A stretch of DNA of 64,000 nt from Chryseolinea soli (GTDB lineage Bacteria; Bacteroidota; Bacteroidia; Cytophagales; Cyclobacteriaceae), in contig NZ_CP032382.1 in NCBI RefSeq assembly GCF_003589925.1, positions 1,860,001-1,924,000 on the forward strand, written 5' to 3'. Position 1 is the stretch's first letter. Each line of letters opens with the position of its first letter. A model generated the notes under the pieces. It had not been told where the DNA came from. It was given only the letters and a program-made list of their open reading frames with translations, and made no database searches. The position numbers were made by a program, and so were the translations under genes. Below are positions 1 through 8,529 of this stretch, in pieces.

Positions 1-594
1 GCGCACGACCACCGACGCGCCATGATGCGCGCTATGCGAAAAGGTGGCGCGCGTTTCTTCGTGCTTGGGTTTGCCGTGGATGATGATAGTATATTCGTCT
101 GTGCCCAGCTTTTCGGCACGGTTCCAAACTTTTTCAACGAACGGACAGGTGGTGTTGTATTGCTGAACTTCCATGCCCTTGGACTCCAACAGCTTTTCTA
201 TTTCCAGCGTGGTCCCAAACGCCGGCACGATCACCACATCTTCCGGTTTCAGGGCGTCCCAGGGAATGAATTGGTTGCCCTCTGGGTCCATGATGAATTC
301 GATGCCACGGCTTTGCAGATCGTTGTTCACCTCCTGGTTGTGGATCATCTGGCTGAGCAGGTACACGCGCTTGCCTGGGTTTTCCTCCAGCGCTTTATAG
401 CTGATCTCTATGGCGTTCTCCACACCATAGCAAAATCCAAAATGACGGGCGATGTAAAATTGAGCGGGACCGAAATCCAAAATGGTAGGGGAAAAATCCT
501 GTTTGCGCAGGTCTTTCAAACGTCGCCACTCCTTGATCTTTCCGGTGATGGCCGACTTATAGTGGGATGGGATCTCGAACTTTTTGATAACAAT
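1..594 (-). CDS. ispH: 4-hydroxy-3-methylbut-2-enyl diphosphate reductase (IspH), partial
   Basis: IspH is the last enzyme of the MEP isoprenoid pathway and makes IPP and DMAPP using a 4Fe-4S cluster. About 198 N-terminal residues are present; the gene continues past base 1. Visible family motifs are GFCYGVENAIE with the first cluster Cys, SQMIHNQEVN, VIVPAFGTT, NTTCPFVEKVW with the second cluster Cys, and HGKPKHEETRATFSH. The protein is the long type with an N-terminal extension before GFCYGV. An in-frame stop at 601-603 limits the start. No ATG or GTG lies between it and the conserved region, so I place the start at ATT (594-592); TTG at 519-517 is the alternative. Family call is firm, start uncertain. 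Confidence 0.93.
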   Translation of the reverse strand, partial: MVIKKFEIPSHYKSAITGKIKEWRRLKDLRKQDFSPTILDFGPAQFYIARHFGFCYGVENAIEISYKALEENPGKRVYLLSQMIHNQEVNNDLQSRGIEFIMDPEGNQFIPWDALKPEDVVIVPAFGTTLEIEKLLESKGMEVQQYNTTCPFVEKVWNRAEKLGTDEYTIIIHGKPKHEETRATFSHSAHHGASVVVR

Positions 595-652
595 ACTGTA
601 TTACGTCTAACGGCAAAGTTAGCGTTTGTTGGGAAGGATCGTGAAAGGAAAG

Positions 653-704
653 CCCATTATTCTCTTCTCCTGACGGTGTCAGGCAACTGAGAATAATGGG
701 TTTT
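653..704 (-). terminator. Strong hairpin terminator, probably bidirectional
   Basis: Perfect 12-bp arms CCCATTATTCTC (653-664) and GAGAATAATGGG (689-700) enclose a second inner hairpin CCTGAC-GGT-GTCAGG (669-683). TTTT follows on the plus strand, and on the minus strand the outer stem is followed by a pyrimidine-rich stretch. It sits just after the stop of the small gene at 719 and before ispH. Confidence 0.75.
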
Positions 705-718
705 CAATTTCTACAGAA

Positions 719-892
719 TTATGCTGCTTTAGAGAGCTTATCTTCCTTGATCTTGTTTGTCCTTACCTCTTTGGCTTCCAGGTCGAACCACTTCACTTCG
801 ACAAAATTGTTTTTGATGTACTTCAAAACCTCCACCACTTTTCCGTCAATCTTGCTGCGAACACGTTCGCCTTTTCTAAACAATCTCCTCAT
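719..892 (-). CDS. Small basic conserved-looking protein (57 aa), function unknown
   Basis: A 57-residue frame starting MRRLFRKGERVRSKIDGKV and ending in KLSKAA. It is rich in Lys and Arg. The opening GERVRSKIDGKVVEV followed by VEVKWFD resembles a small beta-barrel (SH3/KOW-like or DUF2158-type) layout, which is inference only. Its stop is followed at once by a strong hairpin, and it lies 21 bases downstream of the degP stop on the same strand, so it may be read from the degP transcript. No named family recognised. The frame is open with an ATG, and the base composition suits coding; existence is likely, function unknown. Confidence 0.6.
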   Translation of the reverse strand: MRRLFRKGERVRSKIDGKVVEVLKYIKNNFVEVKWFDLEAKEVRTNKIKEDKLSKAA

Positions 893-913
893 AATAATTA
901 CTTAATCTATTGT

Positions 914-2392
914 TTACATCCTCAAGGCGTAGTTGAATTCCCGCGGAAGGTCTTCATAGGTTCCGGAGAAAATCACCAGGTCGCCAGGTTTCTTTTTCTT
1001 TACAATCTCATTGAACTCTTTTACGGATTTTACAGGTTGATCGTTCACTTTGGATACAATAAAGCCTTCCCGCATGTCGGTGTACTTGGATATTTTGCCA
1101 TTTCCAAGGGCTTTTATCCGGACACCGTGATCAAGATCGAGTTTTTTTAGGACTTTTCCATCTATCTCCTCCAATTGTACGCCCAGGGCCGAAACTTCGT
1201 CCTTTATAGCGGCTGTCACCGCTTCGGCTTTTCCATCCCTGTTTTTCAGGGTCACGGGAATGGTTACTTCGCTTCCTTTACGGTTGACCACCATGTTCAC
1301 CTTATCGCCAGGACGGTGACGACCGATGTACTCGATCAAAGCCGTGCTCGACTTGATGGGCGCTTCGTCTATCTTCACCACTACGTCGCCTTCTTTCAAA
1401 CCGGCTTCTTTGCCAGAGCTGTGCTCTGCGAAGCCGGAGATGTAAGCGCCTTCGTTTACTTTGAGATCAAATTCTTTTGCCAGGTCGCTGTTCACACTGC
1501 CGACAGACACACCCAACCAGCCGCGTTGCACAGCACCGAACTTGATGAGGTCTTCCACGATCTTGCTCACGATGTTGGAGGGGACGGCAAAGCCATAGCC
1601 CGAATACGATCCAGTAGGACTGGCAATCGCGGTGTTGATGCCGAGCAATCCACCGTTCAATTCTACCAATGCACCACCACTGTTTCCAGGGTTGATGGCG
1701 GCGTCGGTTTGAATAAACGATTCGATCGCCGTGTTGCCTTCACCATTGTTCCGATTCAGGATGCTGATGTTTCTGCCTTTTGCGCTGATGATCCCGGCCG
1801 TTACAGTAGACGTAAGGTTGTAAGGGTTACCTACCGCCAATACCCACTCTCCGACCTTTGCCTTATCGGAATCCACAAAGGGAAGATAAGGAAGATCTTT
1901 CTGATTGATCTTGATGAGGGCGAGGTCGGTGTCGGGGTCGATGCCGATGACTTCTGCTTTGTAGGCGCGGTTGTCATACAGGGTAACTTCCACCACATCG
2001 GCGTCCTGTACCACGTGATTGTTGGTGACAATGTAGCCGTCAGCATTTATGATGACACCGGAGCCTGAGCTTTGACTCGGGCCTTGCGGCGTGCGAGGGC
2101 CGAAAAATTCACGGAAGGGATCCATGGATTGAGTTTGTTCCGGGCGATGAGGGCCGTCTTGCGTAGATTTTATGAACACTACCGCCGGCATTACCTTCTC
2201 GGCGGCGGCCGTAAAGTCGAGGGGAACCGCTTCGCCTTTTTCGTTTACACGGTAGGCTACTTTTGAGGCCGGAACACCGGTGAGGTATTCGAGCTTGGTC
2301 GCGGGGTCCTTTTTATCCAGCCATTGAAATGATGCTATCGTGCAGGCGCTTCCCAGCACGGCAGCAAAAAAAAGAGAACCGAATTTTTTCAT
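914..2392 (-). CDS. degP: DegP/HtrA-type periplasmic serine protease
   Basis: A 492-residue trypsin-like protease/chaperone of the S1C family acting on misfolded envelope proteins. An N-terminal hydrophobic segment (residues 3-22) acts as a signal or anchor. The catalytic triad is visible: H126 in TNNHVV, D156 in DTDLALIK and S238 in NPGNSGGA. Two PDZ domains follow, roughly residues 290-380 (RGWLGVSVGSV) and 400-490 (ALGVQLEEID). Length and layout match Do-like proteases. The start ATG directly precedes the hydrophobic segment. The upstream 268-base gap to the next, divergent gene should hold its promoter; I did not find a convincing consensus there. Confidence 0.95.
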   Translation of the reverse strand: MKKFGSLFFAAVLGSACTIASFQWLDKKDPATKLEYLTGVPASKVAYRVNEKGEAVPLDFTAAAEKVMPAVVFIKSTQDGPHRPEQTQSMDPFREFFGPRTPQGPSQSSGSGVIINADGYIVTNNHVVQDADVVEVTLYDNRAYKAEVIGIDPDTDLALIKINQKDLPYLPFVDSDKAKVGEWVLAVGNPYNLTSTVTAGIISAKGRNISILNRNNGEGNTAIESFIQTDAAINPGNSGGALVELNGGLLGINTAIASPTGSYSGYGFAVPSNIVSKIVEDLIKFGAVQRGWLGVSVGSVNSDLAKEFDLKVNEGAYISGFAEHSSGKEAGLKEGDVVVKIDEAPIKSSTALIEYIGRHRPGDKVNMVVNRKGSEVTIPVTLKNRDGKAEAVTAAIKDEVSALGVQLEEIDGKVLKKLDLDHGVRIKALGNGKISKYTDMREGFIVSKVNDQPVKSVKEFNEIVKKKKPGDLVIFSGTYEDLPREFNYALRM

Positions 2393-2660
2393 GTTGAGTC
2401 TAAATTTTAAACCTGTTTACACCCATACAAAAACCAGGCAAAAGGGCTTCTGACGTAAATTTTGTCAGTTTTTTTCAGTCTCTAACCGCCTTCTTTTCAG
2501 CGCCTTCTGTCATGGTTTCGAGGGATTGTCCTCTAAATACGAAAAGTTTCGGATTTAGGTTCGTCCTCGTCTGCCAATTTTACACGATCGGTTCACAGGG
2601 TCATTATAACCAAGGTTGCGGGCGATTGTTTTCTGCCACACAGTTTTTATCTTTCCTATC

Positions 2661-3119
2661 ATGAGAAACGTCCTGCTGCTGTTTGTCCTTCTTTTGACCG
2701 CTCACCCGGGCAGGGCCCAGGACGTGAAAGACTTCCAATGGCTTGTGGGCACCTGGAAAATCGTGGACACTCATCCGGACAAGAATAGCTATGAAGTTTG
2801 GAGGGACACGGGCCACAACACATTAGCCGGCATTTCCTACAACATAAAAAATGCAGATACCTTGGTGACGGAAGAGATCAAGCTCTTGCGCAAGGGCGGT
2901 TCCGTGTACTATACCCCAGACGTTGCGGGACCTCAGGAAGAAGTAAAATTCAAGATCATTTCCTATGACGCGAATGGCTTCGTGGCCGAAAATCCCACCC
3001 ATGATTTCCCAAAGAAAATACGCTACCGTCGTGTGACGAAACAACAGGAAGAACGACTGGAGGCAACGATCGAAGGGGGTGGCAAATCGATTTACTACAC
3101 ATTCGTTAGGGTGAAATAA
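2661..3119 (+). CDS. Exported protein of DUF6265-like type
   Basis: 152 residues with a signal peptide (MRNVLLLFVLLLTAHPGRAQ, cleavage likely after AQ). The mature part begins DFQWLVGTWKIVD, the lipocalin-like opening typical of DUF6265 and related small exported beta-barrel proteins, and continues with NPTHDFPKKIRYRR and a C-terminal beta strand. An earlier in-frame start at 2616 would bury the signal peptide, so the ATG at 2661 is preferred. It stands alone between degP (divergent) and a small membrane protein. No catalytic motif is apparent; the role is unknown. Confidence 0.75.
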   Translation: MRNVLLLFVLLLTAHPGRAQDVKDFQWLVGTWKIVDTHPDKNSYEVWRDTGHNTLAGISYNIKNADTLVTEEIKLLRKGGSVYYTPDVAGPQEEVKFKIISYDANGFVAENPTHDFPKKIRYRRVTKQQEERLEATIEGGGKSIYYTFVRVK

Positions 3120-3220
3120 TTATCACCCCTATTTCGGTATTTATGTTGGTTTGAGGAACGTTTTACAAAAAACGATGTCACAACATAAAACTTAGTAGCG
3201 GTCCTCCCGTAATCGGTGTT

Positions 3221-3373
3221 ATGGAAGACCTATACCGTACCACCCATCCCTCGCAGGGTGATGATAAAGATCACCAAAGACGCAAACTGAAACGGCTTCG
3301 GTTTATGCTCATTTTCTGGTTCGTTTCCTTTGTGATCGTTGTCCTCTGGTTTTACCTGTCCCCCAACGATTAA
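3221..3373 (+). CDS. Small single-pass membrane protein (50 aa)
   Basis: A 50-residue frame: a hydrophilic N-terminus (MEDLYRTTHPSQGDDKDHQR), a basic stretch RRKLKRLR, then one membrane helix FMLIFWFVSFVIVVLWFYL and a short tail SPND. The positive-inside rule puts the N-terminus in the cytoplasm. It ends 55 bases before the rRNA methyltransferase gene on the same strand. No family recognised. The clear helix preceded by a basic cluster argues that this is a real gene rather than a chance frame. Confidence 0.55.
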   Translation: MEDLYRTTHPSQGDDKDHQRRKLKRLRFMLIFWFVSFVIVVLWFYLSPND

Positions 3374-3428
3374 ATCCCCGCCCGTACAGCTTTTTTAGAT
3401 ACTTTTGCCCCCTGATAGACACGCTACC

Positions 3429-4616
3429 ATGATCATCCAGGGAAAAATTACGCTTAAAAAAGGCAAAGAGCACTCCATTGAGCGGTTTCACCCGTGGATC
3501 TTTTCGGGCGCCATCCAAACGCTCGAAGGGGCTGTGGAGGATGGCGGATGGGTAGAGGTGAAGAGCTACAAAGGCAAAGTGTTGGGCTTTGGTCATTTTC
3601 AAAACGGAAGCATTGCCGTGCGCATGCTTTCGCAAGCCGCGGAGACCCCCTCACAAAATTTTTGGGTAGACAAACTCAGCGCTGCCGTCACGTTGCGGGC
3701 TGCCGCGGGTCTTCCCGCCTCTTCGATCAACGCCTTTCGCCTCATCCATGGCGAAGGTGACGGGCTTCCCGGCCTCATCATCGACCTGTACGATGGCGTG
3801 GCCATCATGCAGGCGCACTCCGTCGGCATGCACATCGATCGTCATGCTATTTCGGAAGCCTTGCAGCGGGTTCTCGGCGAGGGTCTGAAGACGGTGTATT
3901 ATAAAAGTCAATCGACACTGCCGGGAAAAATGCGGAGCGCCGACCAGGACGAATACCTTTTCGGGATGACGGCCGTGCCGCACGTGATCACCGAACACGG
4001 CAATAAATTCTTTATCGACTGGGAAGAAGGACAGAAGACAGGATTTTTTCTGGACCAGCGTGAAAACCGGAAACTGTTGGGCGATTTTTCAAAAGGCAAG
4101 CAGGTGCTCAACACGTTTTGCTACACGGGCGGATTTTCGGTCTACGCACTGCAAGCCGGCGCAGCCCTGGTGCACTCCGTCGATGCTTCTGAAAAAGCGG
4201 TCGCGCTCACGCGGAAAAACATTGACCTGAACGGATTCAACTCCAACTATCACACCAGCTACGCGGAAGACACGTTCGATTTTCTCAAAGACAAAAAGGA
4301 TCAATACGACGTGATCATTCTCGATCCACCTGCCTTTGCCAAACATCGCGACGCGCGTCACCAGGCGGTGAAGGGCTATCAACGGCTGAACATGGAAGCG
4401 ATGAAGGCGATAAAAAGCAATGGCATCCTGTTCACGTTCTCGTGTTCACAAGTAGTGGACCGGCAATTGTTCTACGACACGATCGTGTCGGCGGCCATTC
4501 AGGCTGGGAGACAGATCAAGGTGTTGTATCACCTGGCGCAGCCGGCCGACCATCCGGTTTCTATTTTTCATCCGGAAGGGGAGTATCTAAAAGGACTGGT
4601 GCTATATGTGGCTTGA
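3429..4616 (+). CDS. rlmI: Class I SAM-dependent rRNA methyltransferase (RlmI-like)
   Basis: 395 residues. An N-terminal PUA domain (ITLKKGKEHSIERFHPWIFSGAI) is followed by a Rossmann methyltransferase domain. Motifs include DQRENRKLL, the SAM-binding NTFCYTGGFSVYALQAGA, and the catalytic-region DPPAFAKHRD and FSCSQ. This matches the RlmI family, which makes m5C1962 in 23S rRNA in E. coli; the exact target here is inferred. The ATG at 3429 opens the PUA domain directly; an upstream in-frame codon at 3405 would add eight unconserved residues. A hairpin overlapping the stop codon probably ends the transcript. Confidence 0.9.
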   Translation: MIIQGKITLKKGKEHSIERFHPWIFSGAIQTLEGAVEDGGWVEVKSYKGKVLGFGHFQNGSIAVRMLSQAAETPSQNFWVDKLSAAVTLRAAAGLPASSINAFRLIHGEGDGLPGLIIDLYDGVAIMQAHSVGMHIDRHAISEALQRVLGEGLKTVYYKSQSTLPGKMRSADQDEYLFGMTAVPHVITEHGNKFFIDWEEGQKTGFFLDQRENRKLLGDFSKGKQVLNTFCYTGGFSVYALQAGAALVHSVDASEKAVALTRKNIDLNGFNSNYHTSYAEDTFDFLKDKKDQYDVIILDPPAFAKHRDARHQAVKGYQRLNMEAMKAIKSNGILFTFSCSQVVDRQLFYDTIVSAAIQAGRQIKVLYHLAQPADHPVSIFHPEGEYLKGLVLYVA

Positions 4617-4646
4617 TGTTCGCCATACATAGCACCAGCATTTTTC
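4596..4646 (+). terminator. Terminator whose 5' arm overlaps the rlmI-like stop region
   Basis: CTGGTGCTAT (4596-4605) pairs exactly with ATAGCACCAG (4629-4638), with a further partial inner stem, followed by CATTTTTCTTT. The 5' arm lies inside the last codons of the methyltransferase gene. Confidence 0.6.
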
Positions 4647-4666
4647 TTTAGCCATTTCTATTTGTC

Positions 4667-6121
4667 TTATTCCTTTGCCGGAATCGGGGGCGGTCCCTCG
4701 GGCACGTAGGCTTTATAGATGTGTCCGTTGCGCCGGGTTTCAAATTCGGTTCGCATGTCTTTTCGCAGGGTCTCGTTTTCAAAGAGATCGACCATGGTCA
4801 TGGCCAGTGATTTCGCAGCGAACAACATGCCCTTGTGACCAATGGACATGCCGCCACACGCCACCACTGCCCACGAATGCCAGGGCGCATTGGCAGGGGC
4901 TGTGGTGACCAATGCGGTGATCTCCGGAACGATCCAGCTGATGTCTCCCACATCGGTGGAACCTCCGTCCGGGTTTTCTTTCGTTTCTTTCAGCGGATGG
5001 ATCGTGCCATCGAGGCCCGTTTGTTTACCCGTGCTCACCTCCTGGATTTTTTTGGCAAATGCAATTTCTTCGTCGGTATATTTTATCGGGCCGAGTGTCT
5101 CGATATTTTTCTGCAAGGCTTCGGCTCCTTTCTTGTTCACGAGCAATTCATAGTCGCCACCGATCACGGTGATCTTCGACTCCACGCCAGCCATGAGACC
5201 TGCCCCTTTGGCAGCCTCTCTCACACGCGCAAACACATCCTCCACGCCTTCGCGTTTCGAGTCCCGGATCCACATCCAGGCTTTGGCATATTCGGGCACT
5301 ACGTTCGGCACATCGCCTCCTGCTTTGATCACATAGTGCATGCGTACAGAAGGCTTCACGTGCTCGCGCATCATGTTCACGCCGTCGAGGAAAAGTTCGA
5401 GGCCGTCTACGGCGCTGCGTCCATTCCAGGGATCGCCGGCGGCATGGGCAGCTTTACCTTTAAACTCAATTATGAAATCGACCATGGCTTGGGAGCTCTG
5501 CATGTTGGCGGCGATCTCCACGTCGGGATGCCAGTCGAGGCAGACGTCGACATCGGAAAATAATCCTTCACGCGCCATGTAGATCTTTCCTCCCACCGAC
5601 TCTTCTGCCGGTGTGCCATAGAAGCGGACGGTGCCTTTCAACTTGCCTTGCTGGATCTGTTCTTTTATGGCTATCGCGGCGCCCAGACTTCCTGCACCAA
5701 ACAGGTTGTGACCACAACCATGGCCGGGTGCTCCTTTCATGAGCGGTTCTTTTTCGGGTTGTGCTTTTTGCGAGATACCAGGGAGGGCATCAAATTCGCC
5801 CATGATTCCAATAACGGGTTTACCCGAACCAAATTCGGCCGTGAACGCCGTGGGCATTCCCGCCACACCGCGCTTCACCTGGAACCCCTGGGCCTCGGCA
5901 TAATCGGCGAGGACCTTTGACGATTTTTCTTCTTTCAGTGCAGTTTCAGCGTAGGCCCACACCTCGTCGCTGAGCTTGATCAGTTCCTGTTGGTGCTTGT
6001 CCACCGACTTCATCACGGCGTCTTTGTTGGGATTGATCTTCTTGGCCTGCGCGTATGCGCCGCCTGCAGCCCACAGCGCAAGCAGCAGAAAAAATAGTTT
6101 CCTTCTCATAGGGTTCAACAT
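4667..6121 (-). CDS. Exported M20-family amidohydrolase
   Basis: 484 residues. Signal peptide MRRKLFFLLLALWAAGGAYA precedes an M20 metallo-amidohydrolase of the AbgB/IAL type, which cleaves N-acyl or aminobenzoyl amino-acid amides. Metal-site motifs: GHGCGHNLFGAGSLGAA, HPDVEIAAN, AAHAAGDPW and DVGDISW. The dimerisation domain lies around residues 200-320. Two starts are possible, ATG 6121 or ATG 6109; the second gives a more typical signal-peptide opening. It is transcribed convergently with the rlmI-like gene and follows the DUF3500 gene on the same strand after a 124-base gap. Substrate unknown. Confidence 0.85.
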   Translation of the reverse strand: MLNPMRRKLFFLLLALWAAGGAYAQAKKINPNKDAVMKSVDKHQQELIKLSDEVWAYAETALKEEKSSKVLADYAEAQGFQVKRGVAGMPTAFTAEFGSGKPVIGIMGEFDALPGISQKAQPEKEPLMKGAPGHGCGHNLFGAGSLGAAIAIKEQIQQGKLKGTVRFYGTPAEESVGGKIYMAREGLFSDVDVCLDWHPDVEIAANMQSSQAMVDFIIEFKGKAAHAAGDPWNGRSAVDGLELFLDGVNMMREHVKPSVRMHYVIKAGGDVPNVVPEYAKAWMWIRDSKREGVEDVFARVREAAKGAGLMAGVESKITVIGGDYELLVNKKGAEALQKNIETLGPIKYTDEEIAFAKKIQEVSTGKQTGLDGTIHPLKETKENPDGGSTDVGDISWIVPEITALVTTAPANAPWHSWAVVACGGMSIGHKGMLFAAKSLAMTMVDLFENETLRKDMRTEFETRRNGHIYKAYVPEGPPPIPAKE

Positions 6122-6245
6122 TAGGTTAATGGTTAAGGTTGACCCAAGATAAAAAATTGAAATCTAGGAAAAAGTTTTTTATCCGGTTTCGGTCAAAGAA
6201 CCCGCAGGCTGGTTGTTGATTTAGGATGGTCGCAAGAGTTGCCGA

Positions 6246-7256
6246 TCAGTTTTTCGAATGTTCGCGTTGATAATGCTCACGCAAAATGTCTTCGCCAAAA
6301 TCGTTGGTCAGGTCGCGCACCACGGTGTGGACATGGTTGGCATTGGTTTGCGTGTTGTCATACTCGATCAAAAGCATGGAGCCCTGGATGCGATAGTAAT
6401 GACCCGCTCCCGGTTGCAGACTGCCGGCCCAGGCGAACGAGAGGTTTTCGATGCCGGCCTTTTTTATTTTGGCCATCAATTTGTCGGAAAATCCCAGCTC
6501 ATAGTTCTTCACATAGACGTCCAGCAGTTTGAGGAATGTGTTCTTTTGCGATTCGGTCATCGAGGTGTAGGGCAGTCCTTTCGGGTCGAGGGGTTCTGCT
6601 TTGCGTTTGTCGAACGACACAATTTCGGGAAGGGCGGTCTCGGAGATCATGGCTTCCTTGCGCTGCGGATCGGAGAGGGAATTGATGAGGGTGAAGCCGA
6701 GGCTGGTCTCGTCTTTCAACACTTGCTTGCCTCTTTCGGAGCCCTCGCGCACAATGCCGGGATTCGATCCGAAGAAGGAGGGTGTGGAGGATTCGATTCG
6801 GTTGTTTGCGGTGGAAAAATTAAGGGCGACGTGGTGGCCTTCGAAACGCCAGCCCCACGGTGCGCGGCCGGAAGGGTCTCCAAAAATGGTGACATAGTAG
6901 TTCAAGGGGTCGCGATAGTTGTCTTCAGGGCCTCGTTTCTCCACTTCCTTTAATACATTCTCGAGTGCCATGATGGCATTGGCCTTATTATAGCCTTGCA
7001 GGCTCATGGAAGTCTTCAGTAAATCCAATGCGGCCTGGCGTTGGGCTGGGTTGAAGTCGCGGAAGCAGGCGCCGTTTCGCTTGGTGGGCACAAAATGCCA
7101 ATTCTGACGTTCGTCGTCTTCCAGTGTGTAGCGGGCCTTTGCCTGGAGCTCAGGTGTGAGACTGGCCAGGAACGCGTTTGCTTTACCGGCCAGGTCCGGC
7201 GTTTGGGCCATCGCGGAAGTGCTGACGAAAAATAAAAAGGCAATCCAGTTTTTCAT
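6246..7256 (-). CDS. DUF3500 family exported protein
   Basis: 336 residues with a signal peptide (MKNWIAFLFFVSTSAMAQ). The family hallmark WGWRFEGHHVALNFS is followed by TPSFFGSNPGIV, LQPGAGHYYRIQGS and LIEYDNTQTNANHVHTVVRD, which together suggest a His-rich metal site near the C-terminus (GHHV, GHYYR, HVHTV). DUF3500 proteins are of unknown function and occur mainly in exported form. The ATG at 7256 was chosen because the in-frame extension to 7346 precedes the signal peptide with 30 unlikely residues. It may be co-transcribed with the M20 amidohydrolase. Confidence 0.85.
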   Translation of the reverse strand: MKNWIAFLFFVSTSAMAQTPDLAGKANAFLASLTPELQAKARYTLEDDERQNWHFVPTKRNGACFRDFNPAQRQAALDLLKTSMSLQGYNKANAIMALENVLKEVEKRGPEDNYRDPLNYYVTIFGDPSGRAPWGWRFEGHHVALNFSTANNRIESSTPSFFGSNPGIVREGSERGKQVLKDETSLGFTLINSLSDPQRKEAMISETALPEIVSFDKRKAEPLDPKGLPYTSMTESQKNTFLKLLDVYVKNYELGFSDKLMAKIKKAGIENLSFAWAGSLQPGAGHYYRIQGSMLLIEYDNTQTNANHVHTVVRDLTNDFGEDILREHYQREHSKN

Positions 7257-7465
7257 GATGACGGGTTTAGTTGTGTTTGCCGATGAAGACCCCTTCTCTC
7301 TTTGCGGCGATCGCGTGAAATGTAAGGCTCCTGACATTTCACCCAAAAGGGAAGATCCATATTTGCATTCTTTACGTATTTAAAATCTATACTTCAAAAA
7401 TGACTTCCCGCACGCTACAGCACCCTGACCATCGGATAAGCCATTTACACAAAAAAAGAATACCC

Positions 7466-7924
7466 ATGAAGATAATTTACGGCGTTGTACTCTTTATCCT
7501 GATCATCGGTCAGGCGCAAGGCCAAAGCGACGATGTGCGGAAGAAACAATACAATGTCAAAAACGCTGTTGCGCTCCAAGGCTATGATGCTGTGAGCTAC
7601 TTTGATGGCAAGCCATTGGAAGGAGAGCCGGAATTCAAAACTGTCTACAAAGGGCTTGTCTACAAATTTGCCACACAGAGCAACCTCACCAAATTTACGG
7701 CAAATCCCAGCAAATATGAACCGGCCTATGGCGGTTGGTGCGCCTTTGCAATGGGAGAGTCGGGCGAGAAAGTGAAGGTCGATCCCGAAACCTTCACCAT
7801 CCTCGACGGCAAACTCTATCTGTTCTATAATTTTTGGGGCAACAACACCTTGACCGACTGGAAAAAAAATGAGAAAAAATTGAAAGAAGCCGGCGACCGC
7901 AATTGGGACAAATTCGTTCACTGA
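7466..7924 (+). CDS. Exported YHS-domain protein
   Basis: 152 residues. The signal peptide MKIIYGVVLFILIIGQAQGQ is followed by a YHS-type domain: VALQGYDAVSYFDGKPLEG, KGLVYKFATQSNLTKFTANP, KYEPAYGGWCAFAMGESGEK and PETFTILDGKLYLFYN. The YHS fold often binds metal or heme-like cofactors, but here the only clear Cys is in GGWCAFA. Many Bacteroidota and Proteobacteria carry this stand-alone exported form without known function. The ATG at 7466 begins the signal peptide; upstream in-frame codons lack one. Confidence 0.85.
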   Translation: MKIIYGVVLFILIIGQAQGQSDDVRKKQYNVKNAVALQGYDAVSYFDGKPLEGEPEFKTVYKGLVYKFATQSNLTKFTANPSKYEPAYGGWCAFAMGESGEKVKVDPETFTILDGKLYLFYNFWGNNTLTDWKKNEKKLKEAGDRNWDKFVH

Positions 7925-8004
7925 TCCAAAATTTTTTGAACAACTGCAACCGCGCGCTGAAATATGAAACGTTTTCTCTTAACTTCGAAACTTAACTCCC
8001 CATT

Positions 8005-8523
8005 ATGAACTTGAACCAGGCATGCGCTAACATTCTTGCCCAACTGACCGAGTTGGTGAATCAAATTCATGAGCCCGACTTTACAAAACCTGCCGAAACC
8101 CTCAGCCGCTCCACCATCGGACAACACCTGCGCCATACGCTGGAGTTTTTTATTTGTTTTGAAAATGGTTTTCAGCAAGGGCTCGTCAACTACGACAAGC
8201 GCGCACACGACAAGCGAATGGAAAGCGACAAGTTTATCGCGCTTTCGACCATTGACCGGATCCGGGATTTTGTTTTCCGGTTAGAAGAAAAAGCCATGCG
8301 TCTGGAAGTGGGGTATGACCTGGAACGCGAAGATTTTATTACGATTGAAACTACCGCCATGCGCGAGCTGGTGTACAATATCGAGCATGCCGTGCATCAT
8401 ATGGCCATCATGAAAATCGGCATTCATGAGATCGCTCCCTATGTTAACCTTGCCCCCGATTTCGGAGTAGCCGCTTCCACATTGCGCTATAAAGAAATTG
8501 CTTTTTCCCATGCCCATAGTTAG
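8005..8523 (+). CDS. DinB/YfiT-fold putative metal-dependent transferase
   Basis: 172 residues, all-helical DinB-like fold. The three-His metal site expected of the family is visible: TIGQHLRHTLEFF (H41 or H44) and EHAVHHMAIM (H128 and H131/H132). Members include thiol S-transferases that use bacillithiol, mycothiol or glutathione, and many uncharacterised proteins. It is the first gene of a tight run with an ATP-grasp ligase, a LysE exporter and a 5-oxoprolinase; 6 bases separate it from the next gene. That company suggests thiol or gamma-glutamyl metabolism, which is inference. Confidence 0.8.
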   Translation: MNLNQACANILAQLTELVNQIHEPDFTKPAETLSRSTIGQHLRHTLEFFICFENGFQQGLVNYDKRAHDKRMESDKFIALSTIDRIRDFVFRLEEKAMRLEVGYDLEREDFITIETTAMRELVYNIEHAVHHMAIMKIGIHEIAPYVNLAPDFGVAASTLRYKEIAFSHAHS

Positions 8524-8529
8524 ATCGGA

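Noticed and set aside
1175..2068. 297-residue plus-strand open frame
   Set aside because: It is antisense to the DegP protease and reflects its codon pattern.
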